Below, piece after piece: positions 16,516-24,749 of a DNA stretch of 38,165 nt (position 1 is the stretch's first letter; each line of letters opens with the position of its first letter). The DNA is from Bacillota bacterium (GTDB taxonomy: Bacteria > Bacillota > UBA4882 > UBA8346): NCBI GenBank assembly GCA_023392595.1, contig JAEVYU010000030.1:1-38165 (forward strand), given 5' to 3'. Position numbers and translations under genes: made by a program. The notes beneath the pieces were generated by a model that ran no database searches, was not told the DNA's origin, and was given only the letters and a program-made list of their open reading frames with translations.

Positions 16516-17352
16516 ATGCGTAATCGAGGAATTTATCTTCTGATGGTGCCCGGGTTGATTTTGATTATTCTGTTTCTGATCATTCCGTTATTTTCGACCA
16601 TTGTTCAGACGTTCCAGGCTGATGGCGGCGGATTTACCTGGGGAAGGCACCTCAATTTTTTTAGCTCTCCATATTTGCTCAAGATTTACTTGAGGACTTT
16701 GAAGCTCTCCCTGATTACCACGGTGATTGCGGTTATTTTCGGTTTTCCCACTGCCTATTATGTGGCCAAGGCCAATAAAAACCTGAAAGCTATTTATACC
16801 GTCCTGGCAGTATTTCCTTTGCTGACCAGCCCGGTGGTGCGGAGCTTCAGTTGGATCGTAGTCCTTGGGAAGTTTGGATTGATCAACAATGCTTTAATGG
16901 GCTTGAAGATTATCGATAGTCCCTTAAAGCTGCTTTATAATGAAATTTCGGTGGTGATCGGCTTGGTCAACTTATTTTTGCCATTGATGATCATGTCCCT
17001 GATCGGGGTGATGGAAAATATCGACCAGGCTTTGGTGGAAGCTGCGGAAAGTTTGGGGGCCTCTAAATTCAAATCCTTTCTTGGGGTGGTGCTGCCGCTG
17101 AGCATTCCGGGATTAATCGTCGGCAGCATTTTGGTGTTTACCGGAAGCTTTACCGCCTATACCACCCCGCAATTGTTGGGCGGCAACAAGTCCCGGGTAT
17201 TAGCCACCTTGATCTATCAAGATGCCATGACTCTGATGGACTGGAATACCGCCGCAGTGATTGCCACGGTGATGATTGTTACAACGCTGATAATTAGCGC
17301 GGGCATCAATAAAGTTACTGCTGGACAACAAAGAAAGGGTGGCCTCGCATGA
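16516..17352 (+). CDS. ABC importer permease, PotB-type
   Basis: This 278-residue inner membrane protein has six hydrophobic helices. The cytoplasmic coupling loop EAAESLGASKFKSFLGVVLP matches the EAA...G motif by which binding-protein-dependent permeases contact the ATPase. Sequence character (LFLIIPLFSTIVQTF, TYSFTAYTTPQLLGG-like end region) is that of the spermidine/putrescine PotB subfamily, which also includes importers for phosphonates, iron and other small charged solutes. It is 20 bp after the lacI-type gene and overlaps the next permease by 4 bp. Confidence 0.9.
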   Translation: MRNRGIYLLMVPGLILIILFLIIPLFSTIVQTFQADGGGFTWGRHLNFFSSPYLLKIYLRTLKLSLITTVIAVIFGFPTAYYVAKANKNLKAIYTVLAVFPLLTSPVVRSFSWIVVLGKFGLINNALMGLKIIDSPLKLLYNEISVVIGLVNLFLPLMIMSLIGVMENIDQALVEAAESLGASKFKSFLGVVLPLSIPGLIVGSILVFTGSFTAYTTPQLLGGNKSRVLATLIYQDAMTLMDWNTAAVIATVMIVTTLIISAGINKVTAGQQRKGGLA

Positions 17353-18128
17353 GAAATAAGGGACTGGCTGTATTCTCCGGTCTGGTGTATGCATTTCTTC
17401 TTTTTCCACTGGTCATTATCACCTTTGTCAGTTTTGGCAAGGACTCCTATTTGAAGTTTCCGCCCAGCGGCTTTTCCCTCCACTGGGTGGCGAATATTTT
17501 CAAGGTGGAAATGTTCACCAAGACTTTGATCGTCAGTTCGGAAGTAGCGGCCCTGGGCACGTTAATCGCTTTTTTGGCGGGATTGCCTGCTGCTTATGGT
17601 TTAAGCCGCTATGAATTCAAAGGGAAGAACCTGCTGAAAGGTTTGTTTATGTCGCCGGTGCTGGTGCCGGGGATCGTCCTTGGGTTTTCCCTGATCAAAT
17701 TGCTGATTGTTCAATGGGGGATGCCGGTGCTGCCGAGCTTGCTGTTGGGCCACACCGTTATTATTTTGCCCTATATTATCCGGGTGATCTCATCCAGCCT
17801 GGATAATCTGGATTACTCCATCGAGGAATGCGCCGTATCGTTGGGGGCTAACCGCGTCAAGACTTTTTTCCTGGTGGTGCTGCCCAATATTACTTCCGGG
17901 ATGATCGCTTCGTTCATTCTGGCTTTTATCAATTCCTTCAACAATGTGCCGGTATCGGTATTCCTGACCGGACCGGGAGTGAGTACCCTACCCATCCAGA
18001 TGATGAGCTATGTTGAATATAATTATGACCCCACCATCGCCGCATTGTCGGTGGTGCTGATGGCAATGACCGTGGTACTGATGGTGATCGTGGAAAAGAC
18101 CCTGGGGTTAAACATTAGCGTAAAGTAA
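17349..18128 (+). CDS. ABC importer permease, PotC-type
   Basis: The second permease (259 residues, six hydrophobic helices) begins at an ATG overlapping the end of the first. Its EAA loop reads EECAVSLGANRVKTFFLVVLP, and FINSFNNVPVSVFLTGPG is typical of PotC-type partners. The two permeases should form the heterodimeric channel of the importer. Confidence 0.9.
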   Translation: MRNKGLAVFSGLVYAFLLFPLVIITFVSFGKDSYLKFPPSGFSLHWVANIFKVEMFTKTLIVSSEVAALGTLIAFLAGLPAAYGLSRYEFKGKNLLKGLFMSPVLVPGIVLGFSLIKLLIVQWGMPVLPSLLLGHTVIILPYIIRVISSSLDNLDYSIEECAVSLGANRVKTFFLVVLPNITSGMIASFILAFINSFNNVPVSVFLTGPGVSTLPIQMMSYVEYNYDPTIAALSVVLMAMTVVLMVIVEKTLGLNISVK

Positions 18129-18159
18129 GCGGGGATGCTTAAGCAGGAGGCCTGAGAAT

Positions 18160-19218
18160 ATGAGTTTATTGACGTTAAAAGACTTGAAAGTGACCTATGG
18201 CCATCAGGTGGTCTTGGAGAACTTGAATCTTTCCATTGAACCGGGGGAGCTGGTATCGCTTCTGGGACCGAGCGGCTGCGGCAAGACTACCACCCTGCGG
18301 ACCATCGCCGGGTTTATCGAGGCCCGTTCCGGACAATTTATTTTCGGCGGCCGGGATTATACCAAGATTCCGGTGCATAAACGGAACTTCGGTTTTGTGT
18401 TTCAAAACTACGCCCTCTTTCCGCACTTGACGGTGTTTGATAACATCCGGTTCGGACTGAAATTGCGGAAAATTACCCATGGGGAAGCGGAGCGGCGGGT
18501 CGCGGAGATCCTGGATATCGTCGATTTGGGAGATTACGCCAAACGATTTCCCAGGGAACTTTCGGGCGGCCAAAGACAAAGAGTCGCTTTGGCAAGGGCA
18601 CTGGTGATCAAACCGGACCTGCTTTTATTCGACGAACCTTTAAGTAATCTGGACGCTAAGTTACGGGTCAAAATGCGGGTGGAGATCAAAAAAATCCAGC
18701 AGCGGCTGGGGATTACCTCCATTTATGTAACTCACGACCAGGAAGAGTGTTTTTCCATTTCCGACAAGGTGGCCATCATGAACCACGGCGTCATTGAGCA
18801 GATGGACAGCCCCCAAAATATTTACAAGCAGCCGGCCACCGAGTTTGTTGCTAAATTTGTCGGTTTTGAAAATTTTATTGAACTGCAGCCTATCGTGGGC
18901 GAAACGGCTGAAAGCTGTTATGTTTCCCTCTGCGGTTGCCGTTTTGAGGTCCAAAACCAGAACACCATCCAGGCGTCAACACGCTGCAAAGGCGCAATCC
19001 GTCCTGATGAAATCGAAATTATAAACAGAGGTGATATTCCGGAAAACAACACGATCGAGGGAATCATCGGTATCAGTACGTTTTTAGGCAAGGAGTATCA
19101 ATACATTGTTGATACACCACTCGGGCAGCTGAACGTCAATAGTGACGCCGCCGTGGTCTATAGCCAAGGCGACAAGATCCACTTGCATCTGCCCAAAGAA
19201 AAAATAATTTTAGTGTAA
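18160..19218 (+). CDS. ABC importer ATP-binding protein, PotA-type
   Basis: Walker A (GPSGCGKTT, near residue 34), the Q-loop (FQNYALFPHLTV), the ABC signature LSGGQRQRVALARAL, Walker B LLLFDEPLSNLD and the switch His in VTHDQEE are all intact. A C-terminal ~110-residue TOBE-like domain follows, as in PotA and MalK, which can carry regulatory contacts. Length (352) is typical. AGGAGG lies before the ATG, and the gene sits between permease and binding-protein genes in one operon. Confidence 0.93.
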   Translation: MSLLTLKDLKVTYGHQVVLENLNLSIEPGELVSLLGPSGCGKTTTLRTIAGFIEARSGQFIFGGRDYTKIPVHKRNFGFVFQNYALFPHLTVFDNIRFGLKLRKITHGEAERRVAEILDIVDLGDYAKRFPRELSGGQRQRVALARALVIKPDLLLFDEPLSNLDAKLRVKMRVEIKKIQQRLGITSIYVTHDQEECFSISDKVAIMNHGVIEQMDSPQNIYKQPATEFVAKFVGFENFIELQPIVGETAESCYVSLCGCRFEVQNQNTIQASTRCKGAIRPDEIEIINRGDIPENNTIEGIIGISTFLGKEYQYIVDTPLGQLNVNSDAAVVYSQGDKIHLHLPKEKIILV

Positions 19219-19229
19219 AGAGGGGTTGC

Positions 19230-20276
19230 ATGGTGAAATTGAATAAGATTACCTGGGGTTTGTTAGGTTTGTTGATTTTAAGTCTGGCGTTGGGAACCGG
19301 TTGGGCCGATAATGAACGGACGCTGGTGGTATCAACTTGGGGTTATAATGAGGATCAGTTCCGGAAGAATGTGTTTACCCCCTTTGAAAAAGAAAACAAT
19401 GTCAAGATCGTTCTGGAAGTCGGAAACAACGGCGAACGTGTCAACAAGTTAAAACTGATGAAAAACAACCAAGTCGATGTGATTACCTTGGCAGAATCCT
19501 ATGCGCTGGATGCGGCTAAAGCGGGGTTATTTGAGAAGATCGACCTCAAAAGGCTTCCTAATCTGAAAGATATTTATGATATAGCCAAACAACCGGTAAA
19601 AGGCGGTTATGGACCGGCTTATACCATGAACCGGACCGGCATCATCTATGATTCCAAAGCAGTTACCAAACCGATCCGCTCCTGGGCTGATCTCTGGCGG
19701 CCGGATTTGAAACAGAAGATTACGATTCCCGATATTACCATCACCTCGGGCCCGGCCATGTTCCAGGCAGGCGCTATTAAGGCCCGGACAACCCTGGAGG
19801 CCGATGATGCCAAGGTTGTTAAAGAATTAATTGCCTTAAAGCCCAATGTAGTCAAGATCTACAGCAAATCGTCGGACTTGAACAATATGTTCATTCAAAA
19901 GGAAGTCGTGGTTGGCGTGGGTTTGGATTTTGCCTTCCCTAAGATTAAACAGGCCATCTCCAGCGCAGTTTATGTGGACCCGAAAGAGGGCTCCATCGCC
20001 AACCGCAACACCATTAATATCGTGAAAGGTTCCAAAAATGTCGACCTGGCCTATAAGTTCATCAACTGGTGGCTGAGCGAAAAGGTTCAAACTGCCAACG
20101 CCCTGGATAAGCTGGATTCGCCGGTCAACAAAAAAGTGGTTCTGACCGAAGGGCAAGCGGAAGGACTGACTTACGGCGCAAAAGTCTTCAAACAGATGAA
20201 AATCCTGGATTTCAACTATATCAACGGCGTAATGCCTCAGTGGATTCAACAATGGAATGAAGAGATCGCCGACTAA
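19230..20276 (+). CDS. Periplasmic solute-binding protein, PotD-like
   Basis: This 348-residue family 1-type binding protein has a cleavable signal peptide (hydrophobic core at residues 9-24, cleavage near WA-DNE) and no lipobox cysteine, so it is probably free in a periplasm. It then shows LVVSTWGYNEDQFRKNVF, YGPAYTMNRTGIIYDSKAV and SWADLWRPDLKQKI, as in PotD and related proteins, and ends with WIQQWNEEI. The PotD family binds polyamines, but members with other ligands exist. The downstream adenine deaminase and nucleoside phosphorylase suggest a purine-type or nucleoside ligand here. The putrescine/spermidine site was not verified. Confidence 0.9.
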   Translation: MVKLNKITWGLLGLLILSLALGTGWADNERTLVVSTWGYNEDQFRKNVFTPFEKENNVKIVLEVGNNGERVNKLKLMKNNQVDVITLAESYALDAAKAGLFEKIDLKRLPNLKDIYDIAKQPVKGGYGPAYTMNRTGIIYDSKAVTKPIRSWADLWRPDLKQKITIPDITITSGPAMFQAGAIKARTTLEADDAKVVKELIALKPNVVKIYSKSSDLNNMFIQKEVVVGVGLDFAFPKIKQAISSAVYVDPKEGSIANRNTINIVKGSKNVDLAYKFINWWLSEKVQTANALDKLDSPVNKKVVLTEGQAEGLTYGAKVFKQMKILDFNYINGVMPQWIQQWNEEIAD

Positions 20277-20303
20277 GCGTTTTGCAATTTCCATTGGTTT
20301 CAT

Positions 20304-20344
20304 AAAGAGGCTGTCGCAAAATTTACTTTTGCCACAGCCCCTTT
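20304..20344 (+). terminator. Long hairpin after the binding-protein gene, possible terminator
   Basis: AAAGAGGCTGTCGCAAAA (20304-20321) pairs with TTTTGCCACAGCCCCTTT (20327-20344) with two mismatches and a five-base loop. A downstream T-run is poor. It could terminate or attenuate between the transporter and adenine deaminase genes. GGCTGTCGCAAAA also resembles the end sequence of some insertion elements, so a transposon relic is possible. Confidence 0.55.
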
Positions 20345-20435
20345 AACTTAAAAGCAGACTACCGGCCCGATGGCGGGACGGTAGGGCTGATAGACAAAGA
20401 ACACACGCACGCGCGTCTGGAAAGGCGATGTAGCT

Positions 20436-22157
20436 TTGGAGAAGATGGACCTGCTCATCAAGGGCGGTAAAGTTTTCAATACTTATCTGAAAAAGTTTAT
20501 GGTGGCGGATATGGTGATCGCCGGGGGAAGGATCTTTTACGTGGGTGATGCCGGTTCCCTGAATTATGATTATCAGGAAGTCATCGCGGCAGAGGGTCGA
20601 TATATCATCCCCGGACTGATCGATATTCACATGCATATCGAAAGTTCCATGGCCACCCCGGAGGCGTTTGCGGCGGCGGTGATTAAAAACGGCGTGACTA
20701 CAATCGTCTCCGAGCCCCACGAGATGGCCAATGTCTTTGGTCTTGCGGGGATTAAGGAGATGATTAAGGCTGGGACAGGAGCGGCGATAGATATCTATTA
20801 TGCAGCGCCGAGCTCGGTGCCATCAACCTCTGCCGAATTTGAAACCACGGGAGCCGAGATTGAAATTGCGGATTTTAATGAATTGATGCAGAATGAACGG
20901 GTGATTTGTCTTGGCGAAGTGATGAACTGTTATGATATCATTCATGGCCCGGACACGAAGACCAGCCGGCTGCTGGATCTTTTTCGCAAAAAATACAGCG
21001 CGTTGCCCATTGAGGGCCATTGTTCGCGGGTGAGCGGATTGGGCCTGGCCAAAGTCCTGTGGGCCGGAGTGGGCTCCGATCATACGCAGCAGACCGTGGC
21101 TAGTCTGGCAGAGAAAATCGGAGCCGGAATGTTCCTCGAGATTCAGGAAAAATCTTTGAACCGGGAGAATATCGCTTGTATTGCAGAAAATCAGTTTTAT
21201 GAGGATATTGCCTTGGTAACCGATGATGTAATGGCCGATAAGCTGATCAGTGAAGGCCATCTCAATCATTTGGTAAAAAAAGCGGTATCCCTGGGAATGC
21301 CCATTGAATATGCCATCTACTGTGCCACATATACACCGGCCAGACGGATGCGCTTCATGGATCGGGGTAGCCTTGCTCCGGGTAAACTCGGGGACTTGAT
21401 TATACTCGATGATCTGAGTCTATTTACCATCAACAGTGTTTATAAACGGGGCGCATTGGTATATCGCGCTGATAAATCCGGTGCGGAGCCGGTTAAAGTC
21501 AAGAAATTTCCGAAACGATTTTACCATAGCATTATGAGACAGCCGATTTCGGCAAAGGATCTTCAAATCAAGGCCAAGGTAGTGGAGGGAATGGTCAAGT
21601 GCCGGATCATTTCAGTCCAGGACGGAACCACCTCCACGGATGAGCGGATTGCGGAGATTGGTGTCCGGGGTGGCTATCTGGATTGGGAGGGTTCGCCTTA
21701 TTGCCTGATAGCTGTCCTGGAGCGGTATGGCCGGAACGGTAATATCGGCCTGGGCCTGATAACCGGCGACACCATCAAAAGAGGCGCGGTCGCAGCTTCC
21801 TATTGCCATGATCATCATAACATCATCGTAGTTGGCAAAAACGCAGCGGATATGGTGATGGCAGTCAATGTGCTCATCGAAAGCCAGGGGGGCTATTTTG
21901 CTGTGGAGAACGGGCAAGTGCTGGCCGGTTTGGAATTACCCATCGCCGGTATTCTTTCCGATAAAGATATGAATACCATCGGCCGGGAACTGGCCGGGGT
22001 CACAGCTGCCATGCGGGAGTTGGGATATAAACATTATAATCCGGTGATGTCCCTATCCACCAATGGCCTGCCGGTCAGCCCGCTTTTGAAAATCACCGAT
22101 CGCGGCTTAGTCCGCTTTGATCAAAAGAAAATTGTCGATATTTTTGTGGAGGAATAA
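20436..22157 (+). CDS. ade: Adenine deaminase
   Basis: The protein is an amidohydrolase of the adenine deaminase (AdeC) family, which converts adenine to hypoxanthine and ammonia. Metal-ligand and catalytic signatures are in place: GLIDIHMHIESSMATPEAF, VSEPHEMANVFG, CLGEVMN, EGHC and LVTDDV. The C-terminal domain includes SYCHDHHNIIVVG and TNGLPVSP. Length (573) is normal. The frame opens with TTG 20436; an ATG at 20445 is too close to the GGAG at 20438 to use it, so the true start is uncertain by three codons. It is followed after one base by a nucleoside phosphorylase gene and preceded by the importer operon, consistent with purine salvage. Confidence 0.93.
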   Translation: MEKMDLLIKGGKVFNTYLKKFMVADMVIAGGRIFYVGDAGSLNYDYQEVIAAEGRYIIPGLIDIHMHIESSMATPEAFAAAVIKNGVTTIVSEPHEMANVFGLAGIKEMIKAGTGAAIDIYYAAPSSVPSTSAEFETTGAEIEIADFNELMQNERVICLGEVMNCYDIIHGPDTKTSRLLDLFRKKYSALPIEGHCSRVSGLGLAKVLWAGVGSDHTQQTVASLAEKIGAGMFLEIQEKSLNRENIACIAENQFYEDIALVTDDVMADKLISEGHLNHLVKKAVSLGMPIEYAIYCATYTPARRMRFMDRGSLAPGKLGDLIILDDLSLFTINSVYKRGALVYRADKSGAEPVKVKKFPKRFYHSIMRQPISAKDLQIKAKVVEGMVKCRIISVQDGTTSTDERIAEIGVRGGYLDWEGSPYCLIAVLERYGRNGNIGLGLITGDTIKRGAVAASYCHDHHNIIVVGKNAADMVMAVNVLIESQGGYFAVENGQVLAGLELPIAGILSDKDMNTIGRELAGVTAAMRELGYKHYNPVMSLSTNGLPVSPLLKITDRGLVRFDQKKIVDIFVEE

Positions 22158-22158
22158 A

Positions 22159-22920
22159 ATGGCTTACGATATCACTTTACAGAAGCATATCCGTTGTAAA
22201 AAAGGAGATGTGGCGGAATACGCGTTCATCCCGGGTGATCCGGCCCGGGCGGAGCGGATCGCCCGTAGCTTTGACACATTTGAAAAAATATCCGAAAACC
22301 GGGAGTATGTAATCTACACCGGAATAAAGGATGGGGTCCGGCTCAGCGTATGTTCCACCGGAATCGGAGGACCTTCCGCTGCCATTGCCATGGAAGAACT
22401 GGCGCGGATCGGCGTTCATACCATGGTCCGGGTCGGTTCGGCCGGCGGACGCAAAGAAAATATCCCCGTAGGAAGCGTAGTCGTTGTCAATGCGGCGATC
22501 AAGGGCGACGGCACCAGTCTGGCCTATCTACCGGGTATTTATCCGGCGGTGCCCAATATTGAGGTGACACAGGCCCTGATGCAGTCGGCGAAAGAGCTCC
22601 TAAATCCGGAGCCGTTTTATGTAGGAGTCAGTTTTACCCGGGATGCCTACTATGTGCAAAATCCCCAGTTAAATGAGGCGTTCAAGGATACCGAAGTTGC
22701 GGTTGCCGAGATGGAGTGCGCCACGGTATTTACAGTAGGGGCGGTAAGGGGCATTCGGACCGGCGCCATTGTGGGCACTGACTCCAATATCTTCTTAAAA
22801 AACCAACTGACCCTGGAAGAAAAAGACCGCCTTTATCAGGAAGCGGAGCGCAAGACCATCGATATCGCCATTGGGGCCGTCCTCCAATTGGCCAGGAGTG
22901 ATAAAGGCGGAGTTCAATAA
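22159..22920 (+). CDS. Nucleoside phosphorylase (NP-I family, uridine phosphorylase-like)
   Basis: The protein has the NP-I family landmarks: FIPGDPARAERIA, STGIGGPSAAIAMEEL, VRVGSAGG (phosphate/ribose site), DAYY and the purine- or pyrimidine-binding segment AEMECATVF. Overall it is closest in character to uridine phosphorylases, but the family also covers inosine/adenosine and methylthioadenosine-type enzymes. It cleaves a nucleoside with phosphate to base and ribose 1-phosphate. The frame is open from 22117, but GGAGG at 22148-22152 fits ATG 22159, one base after the adenine deaminase stop, giving 253 residues. Cotranscription with ade is nearly certain. Confidence 0.88.
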   Translation: MAYDITLQKHIRCKKGDVAEYAFIPGDPARAERIARSFDTFEKISENREYVIYTGIKDGVRLSVCSTGIGGPSAAIAMEELARIGVHTMVRVGSAGGRKENIPVGSVVVVNAAIKGDGTSLAYLPGIYPAVPNIEVTQALMQSAKELLNPEPFYVGVSFTRDAYYVQNPQLNEAFKDTEVAVAEMECATVFTVGAVRGIRTGAIVGTDSNIFLKNQLTLEEKDRLYQEAERKTIDIAIGAVLQLARSDKGGVQ

Positions 22921-22929
22921 GCACGATGC

Positions 22930-22957
22930 AACCTCCTGTGAACCGCGAGGTTTTTTG
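22930..22957 (+). terminator. Intrinsic terminator of the ade operon
   Basis: AACCTC (22930-22935) pairs with GAGGTT (22947-22952), followed by TTTTG. It lies directly after the phosphorylase stop at 22920. The rest of the gap to 23103 shows no gene. Confidence 0.8.
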
Positions 22958-23103
22958 TTTGATATATAAGTTGAATACTATGCCTGTCTAATTACAACGT
23001 ATCCCCTATGATTTACACTGCTGATTGTCACTCTTGGGTCTGGAGCCATTCCTCCGAAAGGTCCAGGTGTTGGCGGTTTTGGGGGCGTGAACTTAAAAAA
23101 GCC

Positions 23104-23520
23104 TCAATTATCGTCCAGCAACCGCTTCTGTCCTTCCAACCCTCTGATTTCTTCAATATCCTGGGTGCATTCCATGCATCCAAGATAATTCCCCTGCTCA
23201 TCCCGGAGGGCAAAAAATTGGATCAAAATCTTATGGGGTTTTCCCTGGGATCCTATGGGTATGGGTAAATCAATCCAAAACTGGGCTTTATCGCGTTCTC
23301 CACTTTTCATTTCGTTCACAATGGCTTCAACCTTGGCCAGGCTATGCTGCGGATGACAATTGCGGAAATTTAATCCCATGCAAGTCATGGGCCTGTGAAA
23401 TAAGCGGTTGTCATGTTTGTTCCAACCGACCACTTCGTCATTGGCGTCAATGACGGTAATCTCAAAGGGTACGGTCTCAAACATCGCTTTAATTAATGGT
23501 TCTTTTAGTTGTTCAAGCAT
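23104..23520 (-). CDS. Stand-alone PAS-domain protein (DUF438-linked type)
   Basis: This 138-residue protein is almost entirely one PAS domain: EITVIDANDEVVGWNKHDNRLF, the NCHPQHSLAKVEAIVNEMKSG segment, and IQFFALRDEQGNYLGCMECTQD followed by IEEIRGLEGQKRLLD. The combination NCHPxxS...V and TQDIxEIRxLEGxKRLLD is typical of the PAS domain at the C-terminus of DUF438/hemerythrin proteins of anaerobes. Here it stands alone without the DUF438 part. It may bind a ligand or haem and act through a partner. It is monocistronic. Confidence 0.8.
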   Translation of the reverse strand: MLEQLKEPLIKAMFETVPFEITVIDANDEVVGWNKHDNRLFHRPMTCMGLNFRNCHPQHSLAKVEAIVNEMKSGERDKAQFWIDLPIPIGSQGKPHKILIQFFALRDEQGNYLGCMECTQDIEEIRGLEGQKRLLDDN

Positions 23521-23741
23521 CAGGCAGGTCCTCCTTGATTTTTATAGGGTAAGAGTTTTGGTTTTTATGATTGGGTTTGCTCCGTACTTATTTTTTACTT
23601 GTTTATTATAGGATATCCAAAAATGGAAATCAGTATCTGGGGATACAAATGAAACAAAAAGAACCGGTTCTTGCAGGTTTTTCTGAGGATCAGATTATGA
23701 TTATCCAACCCCCTTTATATTTTTTCAATGTATTTATTTTG

Positions 23742-23799
23742 CCCCACATCCCCACATATAGCCCAATAGCTAGGATGTCAATCTCCGGTCGATGTGGGG
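23742..23799. repeat. Inverted repeat with 40-base loop
   Basis: Nine-base perfect arms CCCCACATC and GATGTGGGG close a 40-base interior. It could form a stem-loop in RNA of either strand. No T-run follows, so it is not an obvious terminator. Confidence 0.5.
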
Positions 23800-23894
23800 A
23801 TCAAAAATATGAATCTCCTTTATGGTATACCGATAGACTTGGCAGGAAGATACCCGAGATGGCCAGGTTTGAACTTTAGCCACTTTACAGAATC

Positions 23895-23957
23895 GATTCA
23901 TTGGATGACAGAAAGAATTATTTCCGTGACGGAAAGAATTCATTGGATGACAAAAAG
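23895..23957 (+). repeat. Three-copy 21-bp tandem repeat
   Basis: Units at 23895-23915, 23916-23936 and 23937-23957. Units 1 and 3 share ATTCATTGGATGACA; unit 2 is more diverged (ATTATTTCCGTGACG). All end in A/G-rich AAAAG or GAAAG. The middle contains TTTCCG-TGA-CGGAAA, a perfect inverted repeat at 23921-23935. Confidence 0.7.
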
Positions 23958-24053
23958 GAGAATGTATTTAATTTCGTGCTTTCGTGGTTTAATTGTACGA
24001 GAGTCATAGAGAAAAGCATTTTTAGACTGATCGAATGAATTTGGAATCCTGGT

Positions 24054-24749
24054 CTACATCAACCGGTACCCGACGCCCGGTTCGGTGATCAGGTGAACCG
24101 GTTGGGATGGATTTTGTTCGATTTTCCGGCGCAGTTGCCCGATGAAAACCCGCAGGTAATGGGTTTCATGTTCATAAGCCGGGCCCCAGATGTCCTTTAA
24201 TAATTGGGTATTGGTAAAAACACGTCCCGGACTTGAACCCAAAGTTTTTAAGAGGTTATACTCGGTCGGAGTCAATTTGATGGGATGGCCGCCGACAGTG
24301 ACGATACGTTTGGCCCGATCGATCCGCAGGTCGTTTAAATCCAGGATAGGTTCGTCGGCCTCTTTGGAGGAGCGGCGCAAGGCCACTCGGATCCTGGCCA
24401 GAAGTTCACCCATGCCGAAAGGTTTGGTGACATAGTCTTCGGCTCCCGCATCCAGCATGGCGATCTTGGTGTCTTCCTGCTCCCGGACGGAAAGGATAAT
24501 CACCGGCGCCTTGGACCATTCCCGTAATTGTTTGAGGACCTCCAACCCGTCCATATCCGGTAACCCCATATCGAGAATGATCAGGTCCGGTTTTGACATG
24601 ACGGCTTCGCTCAGGCCTTCCTGTCCCGATGAAGCTTCGAGCATTTCAAACCCGTGGGCCGTTAAGGCGACCTTTAAAAAACGGCGAATTTGCGGTTCGT
24701 CATCGATCACCAAAATGCGCGCCTGGACTTCAGAATGGTCATTACCCAT
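24054..24749 (-). CDS. kdpE: KdpE response regulator
   Basis: This 231-residue OmpR-family regulator has a receiver domain (residues 9-120) with acidic residues in VIDDEPQIRRFL, the phospho-acceptor Asp in LIILDMGLPDMDG, and the conserved Lys in DYVTKPFG. The C-terminal winged helix ends with HYLRVFIGQLRRKIE and EPGVGYRLM, characteristic of KdpE. Phosphorylated by KdpD, it activates the kdp promoter at low potassium or high ionic strength. Its ATG overlaps the 3' end of kdpD by 8 bp, so it is the last gene of the operon. Confidence 0.93.
   Translation of the reverse strand: MGNDHSEVQARILVIDDEPQIRRFLKVALTAHGFEMLEASSGQEGLSEAVMSKPDLIILDMGLPDMDGLEVLKQLREWSKAPVIILSVREQEDTKIAMLDAGAEDYVTKPFGMGELLARIRVALRRSSKEADEPILDLNDLRIDRAKRIVTVGGHPIKLTPTEYNLLKTLGSSPGRVFTNTQLLKDIWGPAYEHETHYLRVFIGQLRRKIEQNPSQPVHLITEPGVGYRLM

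Larger units (their letters stand above)
23521..24053. other. Non-coding region with inverted and tandem repeats
   Basis: More than 500 bp without a supported gene; short open frames here have no ribosome binding site or recognisable product. It includes a long-range inverted repeat (CCCCACATC at 23742-23750 and GATGTGGGG at 23791-23799) and a three-unit 21-bp tandem repeat (23895-23957). It lies upstream of the PAS gene and downstream of kdpE. Confidence 0.6.

Noticed and set aside
23571..24035. Open frames across the repeat region, including one through the 21-bp repeat
   Set aside because: No start with a ribosome binding site, unusual composition, and no known protein resemblance.
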